NCBI GenBank assembly: GCA_025331435.1
Contig: JAIWNI010000075.1
Span: 1 to 64,000 of the forward strand
Direction: 5' to 3'
Length of the DNA: 64,000 nucleotides
DNA from: Choanephora cucurbitarum
Taxonomy: Eukaryota; Mucoromycota; Mucoromycetes; Mucorales; Choanephoraceae
The first letter of the stretch is position 1. Each line of letters starts with the position of its first letter. Made by a program: the position numbers and the translations under genes. This document shows, piece after piece, positions 44,658 to 53,702 of this stretch. Below the pieces are notes generated by a model. It was not told where the DNA came from, searched no databases, and worked only from the letters and a program-made list of their open reading frames with translations.

Positions 44658-46379
44658 TTAGGTAAATGTATGGTGAATTGATAATTGCCCCTCAGTCACA
44701 TTAAGGCATTCTAGTTCGCTGCAGACCAAGTTGATAGTTAGCACTTGCTCATTTGTTACATGTTGTTTGTATTCTTGTGATGTGACAGGATAGATAGAAG
44801 CCGTGTTGATCTTGTAGTGCCTTTGTGGGTGACTTGATGTAGATAATTGCAGGTACATATCGTCACTCAGCTTTCTCAAACATGACCATTTGTATTGAAG
44901 CAATTTAAAGTTAGTTTCGGGCATAGAGCAATAGATGTGAGATGCGATCGTATTTCGATGTGAGCTAATTCTACTTGACTTGACTATATCAAGACGACAG
45001 AGTAAAGGTAGTCGCTGTGATAGTGTGTTGAGTGCTTGTGAAGAATAGAAACATTTGACTAGAGCAAGCGTACAAAGGGAACTATTGGTGGACTGACAAG
45101 TGTCTATCTGATAGTTCTTTAGATGCATATGCCGTAAGTTGGGGCAATGTTCCAGGACAAGATCCAAGTCATCCTCGTCTCCCAATTCTTCTCCTGCATG
45201 CCACAGTGTCAGCTCATGGGCAAGGCTGCCAAACTGCTTAAGAAGAGGCACTAACTGAACTGACCTACTCAGCTTGCAAACAAACAAATGGACATGCTTC
45301 TTTTTACTGTTGACATCGTGTTGGTAATCCAGGTCAAGGGAACCCTGAACTGTTTCAGGGCTCATATCAAAACACAGTTTGATTTGCAAGTTACCAGGCA
45401 AGACATTTTGGTTTAACAAGAGCGCTAATGACAACATATTTTCTATTCCGCTAATACGGAAGCTCTTGAGTTGACTCAGATAGGCTGCCACCTCATGTCG
45501 TGATAGACAGGCTGGGTGAGACAACAGTGAAGGCTGACTAGGGCTGGCCCCATCCATCACTAAATGCTCCAGGTTTGGAAATTTGGTCATGATGTACATG
45601 AATGCAGTATCCGATCCGGCTATTCTGTTGATGGAGAAACGGCGCATGTTTGGTCTCGGCAATGTCCGACATGCATATTTGTAATTATCGAGTGGCAGTG
45701 GTTGATGCAGGACAAACTTGATTTCTTTCAGTGACGGTAAGGCATCGATCAGATCATCCAGTAAGGTGGGTGTACATTCCTTTCGTTTCTCAAACAACAC
45801 TGTCTCCACACAAACAAAATCAGCTACATTTTCCATCAACGGCACATACGTCTTTTTGTAAAAGGAAGGGGTCACATAATCAGATAGCTTGATGACCGTG
45901 ATTCTTTTGCGCAAGATTACGATAGCTCGAGTGTAGCTCTCAAGTGCCTCTCCATACGTTTCAGGGTAGGAAAGCTTGTTGAGATGTTGCAGACGATTCA
46001 TGTCAAGTTCCCGCACAATTTGTTGATAGAACATATCCGATGGCTGAGCCACTAAGATAGATTCAAGAAAGGGACAATGGACAGCCAGTTGGTGAACGAC
46101 TGCTTGGATATCCCAACTTGCCTGTGTTGTTGTTATGGGGGTATTGTTGAGGTAGAACCTCTTTAGATAGCTCCCTGGTGCGCAAGAGGATCGAAGCAAG
46201 GTATTGATCAAAGTAGTCTTTTGAGTGACTGTGGATAAGATGATTTCTGTATACATGATTTTGTTGACAACACTGCACCAATCATCACAGGTAAGTTGGC
46301 ATTGGATCAAGTCTGATTTAGGAAGCAATTCAAAGATCATATTCCATAGTTCAAGTGGTAAGCTGTACCAGTCAGTCAT
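44658..46379 (-). CDS. F-box/LRR protein
   Basis: Single exon, 573 residues, starting MTDWYSLPLELWNMIFELLP. The F-box spans about residues 6-45 (LPLELWNMIFELL, LIQCQLTCDDWCSVVNKIMY). Downstream Leu-rich segments include LKRFYLNNT, LKEIKFVLHQ, LEHLVMDGAS, LKSFRISGIE, LRHMHLKNYQ and LCRLDIVKS. It would act as the substrate receptor of an SCF ligase (family knowledge). It is divergent from the plus-strand MoxR-like gene, whose start lies 224 bp away, so the two may share a promoter region. The LRR portion is too divergent to name a substrate. Confidence 0.84.
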   Translation of the reverse strand: MTDWYSLPLELWNMIFELLPKSDLIQCQLTCDDWCSVVNKIMYTEIILSTVTQKTTLINTLLRSSCAPGSYLKRFYLNNTPITTTQASWDIQAVVHQLAVHCPFLESILVAQPSDMFYQQIVRELDMNRLQHLNKLSYPETYGEALESYTRAIVILRKRITVIKLSDYVTPSFYKKTYVPLMENVADFVCVETVLFEKRKECTPTLLDDLIDALPSLKEIKFVLHQPLPLDNYKYACRTLPRPNMRRFSINRIAGSDTAFMYIMTKFPNLEHLVMDGASPSQPSLLSHPACLSRHEVAAYLSQLKSFRISGIENMLSLALLLNQNVLPGNLQIKLCFDMSPETVQGSLDLDYQHDVNSKKKHVHLFVCKLSRSVQLVPLLKQFGSLAHELTLWHAGEELGDEDDLDLVLEHCPNLRHMHLKNYQIDTCQSTNSSLCTLALVKCFYSSQALNTLSQRLPLLCRLDIVKSSRISSHRNTIASHIYCSMPETNFKLLQYKWSCLRKLSDDMYLQLSTSSHPQRHYKINTASIYPVTSQEYKQHVTNEQVLTINLVCSELECLNVTEGQLSIHHTFT

Positions 46380-46603
46380 TATTGTATAAGGAGAAAGTGA
46401 AAGAAATAAAAAATAAAGAAAAGTTGTTGACAGTTATTCAAAAGTCTATTAAATTAAATAGTTTATTTTGGCTGCAGCAAGTCCTGAAATATGCATAAAA
46501 TAAAGTTGCTCTCAGGTAAAGCTATCAGGAGACTAGAAAATTCAGAATTATTTATTTATTTGTGTCTTTCACTTTATTATTTTTTTTTTTATTTTCTAGT
46601 GTC

Positions 46604-48147
46604 ATGACTCAAGATCACAGAGAATGGATCAAGACACGCATGGCCATCTTGAAGAGACAAGCGGGGTTTTCGTTTAACCAAGATTTGTTCATCTCGATCC
46701 TTTTATGCTTAATCTCGGGAAAAGATAAACACTTGATCTTGACGGCACCTCCAGACCGACTTGCAGAAGTGAGCCAAATGGCTACTTTGGTAAGCAAAAG
46801 AAAATACTTGTTTGTATTTAAAATTAACTAAAGTGTTAGATAAGTCGTTATTTATTTGGTTTCACAGTCGCCAAATTGATCTGTCGAGAAGGATTGACCA
46901 AGAATGATCTTGTAGAGACCTTGTTTAATTCAAAAGAGGACATAGTAGAGACTGCTCCCCAAGAGAGGCAACACAAGACTCGATCTCGTGATTCTTCTAT
47001 TTTCTCTCATCCACCAAGCCAATCTATACAGACAGTTGAATCTGAAAATCCTCCGTTTCCTTCAAGTGAGAAAAGTGTCAATTCAAAAGTAAGCAAACCA
47101 CATACATGATTAGCATGATGTCTGATGTTGCTTTGTTAGCTTCCAGGCGACAATGAAGTTGTTTCACCTGTCAGTCCCGTTGATTTCAACCTGCGAAAAA
47201 GACAGCCATTCATGATCGGTTCACCCAATCAGAAGGAGAAATACGATAGAGCAAGGTGGATTGAGATAGAAGACAGTAAACGACCATTTCATCTCTCTCA
47301 TTCGGCACGGTTAGCTCAGACATTGATTGTACAGAATCTAGAGTCATCCGATGCTGTCACACAAGCCTTGCTGCTTGAATTGATCTCTACAAAAGAATTA
47401 AGGCTTTCAAATATAAAGTATAACTTACCAAAGCCATTCTTTTTGGTCATTGCAGTTCTGCCACAAGGATACAATCGACTGTCTATTTCTTCTCAACTGG
47501 TAAGTTCTGATACATGTCGTGTAGATGGTTGAACTGATATAAATTCTTTCTTGTGGTGGGGATAAAAAGGTGGATCGATTCTTTATTGGCTATAACTTTG
47601 AACACGACATGTTTACTGCTTCCAACACTAACAATTACCCACTTCGACCACCAAGTATGAGACGATTTGCACTTATGAAACAAGAGGTAGCTTGATACAA
47701 CTGTTCTATGCAAAGACTAACTTTAAGAGAACAGGAAATCAAGACATTGGCCGAAAAGGCAAATCATGTTCATGTTCATATTGATATTATGCGCTATATA
47801 AGAGATATCGTTGTCAGCATTCGAACACATCCTCGAGTCAAGGGAGGGCTCACAGCGAGATGTAGTAAAGATCTAGTGACGGTGACAAAGTAAGATGATA
47901 ACTGAATTACTATTCTTTGATCATCAGCTAACTTAATTCCCCTATCAGATCATTAGCTACCTTATTTGAAAGAGACTTCTTGACACCGGATCTAGTCACT
48001 ATTGCAGCAGAGAAAGTGTTTGGTCATCGACTTCATATACTAGCAGAGAACGCAAGAGACGATCAAATGGAAAGAGAAGACATGGATGTCAATATACCCT
48101 CTGATATTATCGCAGAAATCCTTCGTGTCATTTATGTACCCGTTTAA
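46604..48147 (+). CDS. MoxR/Mg-chelatase-like AAA-type protein with degenerate nucleotide site
   Basis: Exons 46604-46789, 46840-47088, 47140-47499, 47570-47686, 47735-47889 and 47949-48147 give 422 codons (421 residues). The start FSFNQDLFISILLCLISG, then KHLILTAPPDRLAEV, sits where MoxR ATPases have a P-loop, but no GxxxxGKS/T is present. The stretch LIVQNLESSDAVTQALLLELI aligns with the Walker B helix (usually llfiDEi...vQxALLeami) but lacks the acidic DE. The C-terminal part (IRTHPRVKGGLTARCSKDLV, LATLFERDFLTPDLVTIAAE) is the typical AAA lid. About 60 Ser/Pro-rich residues are inserted after the first domain. It is probably a non-ATPase scaffold related to fungal MoxR-like proteins (inference). 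It is followed 73 bp on by Elp4 in the same direction. Confidence 0.65.
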
Positions 48148-48220
48148 ATGTGACTTTGAATTGTTTAAAAAGAAAAAAGAGTGCATTTTTTTTCCATTTA
48201 TTTTTCTTTACTTTGACACT

Positions 48221-49689
48221 ATGAGCTTCAAGAAACGTAACGCAGACCAACAACCTAAACTTCCTTCAGGTTCTCGCCTAAGTGCTTATAATGGACAGTT
48301 ATTGGTGTCTACAGGTGTGCCTTCATTAGATGATATTCTTGGTGGAGGACAGCCTGTGGGCACTATCATGCTCATCAAAGAAGACCGTGCCACCACTTAT
48401 GCACAACTTTTATTGAAATATTTCATGGCACAAGGTATCAGTTCAGGCCATCATTGTGCCATTGCCTCACGCGACGAAGATCCCGAAGAAATGCTCAAGA
48501 CATTGATGTGGTTATCCACTTCAGACCGAGATAATGATGATGATGATGAATCAGATAAAGCGAAAAATGCACTTGATGCAGACAATGACCGCATGAAAAT
48601 TGCTTGGCGATACTCTCATTTGAAACGATTTGAAACAGGCGTTAAGCCCAAGCAACGTAAAGAAGCATTTAAAAACTCAGGATCTTGTATCTTATTTTTG
48701 TTATTATAGCTTCACCTATCCTATCTACACCTATAGTACATAAAGAGACAAACACAACAGAAGAACCAAAACCTTATTGTAGTCAATTCGATCTCACAAA
48801 ACGTATACCTGCAGATATATTAGAGAAGGCCAGCACAGAAATCATTCGCTGGACACATGAATCAGATGAAAAGGACGATCATGATGATTATGCTATTTTG
48901 TTAGACAAGATCCGACAAATTGTTGTGGACGGTCAATTTAGTTCAACAAAGCCTGTTGCGCCAGGCACTGTGCGAAATGCTTTGAGAGTGGGTATTCATT
49001 CATTGGCTTCACCCAGTTGGCAGTCAGAATCACCTAATGTAAGTCATTTTCAGCTGCAAATGCGATATGTAGTTGACTTTTTTTTTTTTCTTAGAACATC
49101 TATCAATTCTTCCATGCACTTCGAGGTTTACTTCGTTTTTCTTTTGGTACAGCCTTAGTGACAGTACCTGCTTATCTCTATGACGAAGTACCTAATTTCA
49201 TGAAGCGTATTGAACATATGGTCGATGCTGTGATTGAGATTGAATCCTTTGCAGGTAAAATGTCTACATTCAAGATAACAACACTCTATTCACCTTTCTT
49301 GTTTTGAAGGCGACCCAATTCATAACGAAGCAGCTTACACACAAAACTATCATGGCTTCTTCCATGTACACAAGTTACCTGTCCTAAACTCTCTTTTGCC
49401 TCCCAGTACAAAGCTCAGTGTGTTATCGGCAGGAGGCAGTAACGATCTCGGGTTCAAGCTCCGTCGAAAGCGATTTGCTATCGAGACATTCCATCTTCCT
49501 CCAGAAGGCGGTGTGGTCACCCGTCGAACAGAACCACCTGCCGTGTCTGAACCCACTGTCAAGTCCAACAAAAAGGAAACCAGCATTTCATCGAGTCAAT
49601 TAGGTCTAGCCTCATTAGCTAATCGCAATGGACCTAAAAAAATTGGTTGCGGTTCTACACCCGGTAAAATAGATCCATTAGAATTTTAG
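48221..49689 (+). CDS. ELP4: Elongator complex subunit Elp4 (PAXNEB)
   Basis: Exons 48221-48656, 48710-49038, 49095-49254 and 49310-49689 give 435 codons (434 residues). Motifs are LSAYNGQLLVSTGVPSLDDI and LGGGQPVGTIMLIKED (the RecA-like start of Elp4), an acidic DRDNDDDDESD insert, MKIAWRYSHL, YCSQFDLTKRIP, ALRVGIHSLASPSW, LRGLLRFSFGTALVTVP, HNEAAYTQNYHGFFHVHKLP, LGFKLRRKRFAIETFHLPPE, and a short Cys/Gly tail. Elp4 forms the Elp456 ring of Elongator, which modifies wobble uridines in tRNA anticodons (family knowledge). The first intron could also be read as 23 nt (48687-48709), but the GTAAAG donor at 48657 gives a normal 53-nt intron with the same frame, so I use that. The next gene starts 56 bp after the stop. 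Confidence 0.93.
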
Positions 49690-49745
49690 TGTTTAAATTA
49701 AAAAAAAATCTATCTACGTTTTCTTTTTCTTCTTTCAATTTTTGA

Positions 49746-51221
49746 ATGGATTTGTTCAAGAATAGAAAACAACGTCTTGGTATAAGCATTCTTTGCTTTT
49801 TACTGTTTGTTGTCTTTGCTAATCTCACAGTACTCCATCGCGATCGCATCACTTCATCTGTCACTCAACTGACACATGCCAAAGCCAACCATAACTACTT
49901 GATCGTTGTTGGCTCCGAAGCCAAATCGAGCTCTCGACGACATTTGATTCGTGCTCATTATTTTGGTATCCATGACAACCTGATTCCTGCTCGAATCAAT
50001 CAAGCTGACTATCAATTCTATATTCACGGTGGCTCTCCACTCTCTGACACACCTGAGAGAAGAGCATTTGAAACAGAAAAGATGGAATTCAACGATATCA
50101 CTCTCTTACCCGCCACACAACCATTTAATCCACAGGCTGTATTGAATGGGGTAAGACAGTTGCATAAGCTTGCTTTAATGTTACTAAAGCCTGTTTGATA
50201 GATCAAAGACAGAGAGACGTATGACTATGTCATCATTCAAGATATCTATAGTTTTGTAGACCTGTCTCGCTTGATTGAGACATTGGAGAGACATCCAGTT
50301 CAACAATGGGGTCAATTTGAACTCGACGGTCTCACTGTGATTGGAATGAAGTCATCCTCTAACCAACAGGTCATCACCAGCCAAGTTTGGGAAAACAGCA
50401 TAGAGACGATCGATAGACGCCATCTGTTGACTCAACAGGTCTATCAAGACAAAGATTTCATTGAGCTCTCCAAAGCCTATCAACTGAAGCCATTAGTCAA
50501 CTCACCCAGCCATTCGAAGCCATTGGCTGTAGTCACATCATCCTATATCTACGATAAATGTATGGAACCCAGTGGCACCCGTGCTTCCTTAAACAAACGA
50601 GCCTATGCAGCTCGCCATGGATATGCTTTTGTGGCTCGCTCCAGTGAATTTGCTCAACAGGCAATTCGACCTGATCAACGACGTACTGTCTGGGGCAAGA
50701 TTGATGTCATTCAAAAAGTATTGCCTAAATACGAATGGCTCTTTTGGCTAGATATGGATGCGGTAATCATGAACCAAGATCAATCAGTTGAATCTCTGTT
50801 AGATCGACTCAAGACCACTTATTACAATGGCACTGATTTCGACAATCAAGTTGACTTTGTGATTGTTCGACCCGGGACCGACAAGATGATCAATGCAGGT
50901 GTGTTTCTGATCAAGAATACAGCTTGGTCTAGAGAATTCTTGAGAGATGTCCAGGCGAGAAAGGAGTGGTATCGACAGGGACCTAGTTATGAACAAGGTG
51001 CTATGTGGGATGTGATGCGTCAAGAAAAGTATATGGCTCGAACCTTGTTTTTGGATCGCGAAAACCATATCTTTAATACGTTTCCCAAGTTCTATGAAGC
51101 AGGTGATTTTGTGGTTCATTTTGCACCTGATAAGTGTCCCAATGCAGCTACCGTCAAGGGCTTAACAGCTGCTGACAAAATCAAGAAAGGTCAAACTGTC
51201 AGTACAGCAGAATTGATTTAA
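49746..51221 (+). CDS. GT34-family glycosyltransferase (Mnn10/Gma12-like)
   Basis: Exons 49746-50150 and 50202-51221 give 475 codons (474 residues). A short basic cytosolic tail (MDLFKNRKQRLG) and the membrane anchor ISILCFLLFVVFANLTV make a type II Golgi protein. Residues 45-220 look like a GT31-type galactosyltransferase stem region (YLIVVGSEAKSSSRRHLIRA, IQDIYSFVD). The GT34 catalytic domain begins at LAVVTSSYIYDKCM and has LNKRAYAARHGYAFV, VWGKIDVIQKVLPKYEW, the DxD metal site in FWLDMDAVIM, NAGVFLIKN, PSYEQGAMWDVM and VVHFAP. Family members transfer alpha-linked galactose or mannose to N-glycans and cell-wall mannan in the Golgi. The exact donor is not predictable. It lies 56 bp after Elp4. 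Confidence 0.9.
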
Positions 51222-51679
51222 ATGTAAAAAAATACCCTCTCTTCAATTTAGACTTTGATTTTCTTTTGCATGTTATTAAACACGACACCAGCAAGAAATA
51301 AACCTTGATTTCTTAAAGATATCATTCGAATTCAACTGCCTTTACATGAGATAAGAAGGAAAGGAAGAGTCAGGATAGTCAATATACTTTAGCTGCTACA
51401 AACAAGCCTAATTCGAGAATTAACTTTAAATCAGTTCCTGAATACAAGCTTTCAAGCCCCACAACCTACAACATAGAAGTTTTTTATTACCCGCTATCCG
51501 TACCTGCATCAACCAATCAGGTTTCATTGAAATAATCCACCGGTACTGAGCCAAATCCTCTCTACTTGACATCATGTCTCGGTAGATAAAAAAAAAAAGA
51601 GTGTGAACAAAAAATTTCCCTTTCCTTTTCTTTTCCTCCTCTTTCTCTTTTTTCATTAAAGAAATATACATACATAAGA
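51222..51679. other. intergenic region before the synaptobrevin
   Basis: No gene is visible. It contains the 3' flank of the glycosyltransferase and a purine/pyrimidine-skewed leader (CCTTTTCCTTTT at about 51624) ending at the split start codon. Confidence 0.45.
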
Positions 51680-52330
51680 ATGTAAGTCCTTAATAACAGA
51701 AAAGATGTATAACTGACTGTATATTAGGTCTGCACCTTATGATCCTTATATTCCCAACAAAAACAGAACCGATGCTGAAGGTGGAGGCAATGCCAAGACT
51801 GCCAGAGTACAGCAACAAGTAGATGAAGTAGTCGGTATTATGCAAGAGAATATCGATAAGGTCATGCAAAGAGGTGAAAGATTAGACGATCTCAGAGGCA
51901 AAACAGGCAAGTAGGATATCTCTTTTGTTTAATGGGATGCTTATACTACTCTTTCTTTAGAGGATTTGCAAGCAACTGCAGGTCATTTCCGTCGTGGTGC
52001 TAACCAAGTACGTAAGAGAATGTGGTGGAAGGACTTGAAATGGAAGATTATTATTGCTGTTACTATCTTGGTTATTTTGGGTATCATTATTGGTAAGTTC
52101 TACTTTCCTTCTTTCCTTTTCGTTTACTTATTTACTCCTTTATTTTATTATCATCAGGCTCTATTGTCGGTACACAGGTAAGCCCCCTCACTTTAATTTC
52201 AGATGAGGCTCAGATCAAATATACAGAATGATTAACTTTTATTATTTAGACACACAACACAAATACTACCACTACTACTGTTGTTACAACAACTGCTTCT
52301 GCTGCTGCTGAAACAGCCACCAGCTCATAA
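51680..52330 (+). CDS. synaptobrevin/VAMP-type R-SNARE (Snc1-like)
   Basis: Exons 51680-51681, 51728-51906, 51961-52092, 52158-52177 and 52250-52330 give 138 codons (137 residues). The initiator ATG is split: AT at 51680-51681, then an intron (51682-51727), then G at 51728. The SNARE helix runs ARVQQQVDEVVGIMQENIDK, VMQRGERLDDLRGKTEDLQ, with Arg of QRGERL at the zero layer. It is followed by FRRGANQVRKRMWWKDLKWK and the anchor IIIAVTILVILGIIIGSIVG. R-SNAREs of this type mediate fusion of secretory and recycling vesicles with the plasma membrane (family knowledge). The second intron uses a GC donor (GCAAGT at 51907). The protein does not stop after the anchor. It carries a lumenal or extracellular tail of about 28 residues rich in Thr and Ala. 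Confidence 0.9.
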
Positions 52331-52479
52331 AAGAAAAAATAGTATATACACACACACACACATACATACAACCATTTTACATACAGAAATCTCCTCTCCC
52401 TCCTTTTTTTATATTCTTATACATATATACATATACTTAATTTGACTTATTTATAAAAAAAAAAAGATTTTTTTATTAG

Positions 52480-53702
52480 TTATAAATCATCATTTTCACT
52501 AACTTGTCTAGCCATAGCTTCATGTTTGAAATTATAAGCATCTGCAATAATCTAAAAGAGAGAGAGGTGTTTAGAAATCTTTTGTGTAATGAAGAATTTT
52601 TTAAGCCCAAATTAAGATTTTACCATCTCCATATTTAATAAAGGTAAGCGGAGCAAAAGGGTCCTAATCTCGGATTGTTCCAAATCTTCAAGTGCTTCTT
52701 TAGCACTCTGTAAAATAGCTAATAGAGAGTTAGTATGGTCAGTGAAAGAGGCAGTTGAATCACTCACATAGGCATACAAAAGGATGAAAATGAAATGGAT
52801 CAGGTATTGCGAAATAGGTATCTAGAGGCAAAGGGAACTATAAGCATAATATGATTAAAGGTTACTTTTTAATTACCCCATAACCGAACTAGATTCTCAA
52901 ATCGCATTTCTTTAGATAACAAGTTTTGTAACCAAGAAGTAGACCACTCATTCAAATCCACTTCTTCTTCATCAAAATAACTACAGAGTTCAACTAGACT
53001 ACAACGAAATAGAGTCATGAATTGAGCCACCTGTTCCTTTAGACTCACAGTCTGATTGAATTCCTCTGATAGAGAGATGAGTCTTTTCGTTCTTTGACTT
53101 TCTTCTGTCTTACCTATCGCCTGCATTAATTTCTCAAAGCAGAAATAGGCGTCACATTCATTTTCCATGACATGAATGAATGGAGCACATAAAGAAATCA
53201 TGCTGGGATTGTATTCAACATCTCGATTGCTGTTTAAATAGGCTAAAATGATATTCACAAACGATTGAACATGGCCAACAAGATCGAATTCAGGTACACG
53301 CCTTTGATATCGATTCACTTCGCCTCGAATACGCTTAGCAATATCATTATCCACCTTATCGAATTGATCGTATTCCTCTCTTCTAGCTTTACTTGAGCTC
53401 AATTCTTTTGCTAACAAGTGGAGATTAGATTGAATGTCGATACGTATTTTTATGTAGCTTACATCGATCTGCTTGTTGAATGCCTAACAGATATTTCCAT
53501 ACTTCCTAAAGTATGTCAGTTTAATTTCGAAAGGAGAAGAGAGAAAGAGGGGGACACACTTGAAGATCTTTACTCCTCTCAGTTGGTCTGGAATACCGTG
53601 TCTAGCTAAGATGCGTAGTCTTTCTAGATCGACGTAGACTTCTGATTGTAAGATGTCTTCAAAATCGCTCAAGTAAGATGCTTCTTCTTCTGATGTTTGC
53701 AT
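52480..53702 (-). CDS. TBC-domain Rab GTPase-activating protein
   Basis: Six exons in transcription order (53702-53574, 53505-53463, 53410-52877, 52821-52768, 52718-52624, 52551-52480) give 309 codons (308 residues). Motifs are LRILARHGIPDQLRG (the TBC entry helix), EVWKYLLGIQQAD, DNDIAKRIRGEVNRYQRRVPEF at the position of the catalytic IxxDxxR finger, VEYNPSMISLCAPFI, CDAYFCFEKLM, WGDTYFAIPDPFHF and the closing AKEALEDLE and LPLLNMEMIIADAYNF. TBC proteins stimulate GTP hydrolysis on Rab GTPases through an Arg and a Gln finger. The second finger (YxQ) is not obvious here. It is short, barely more than the TBC domain, and converges on the R-SNARE with 149 bp between stops. The target Rab is unknown. 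Confidence 0.85.

Noticed and set aside
48687..48709. A 23-nt intron in Elp4
   Set aside because: A GTAAAG donor at 48657 gives a normal 53-nt intron with the same acceptor and frame, so the ultrashort intron is unnecessary.
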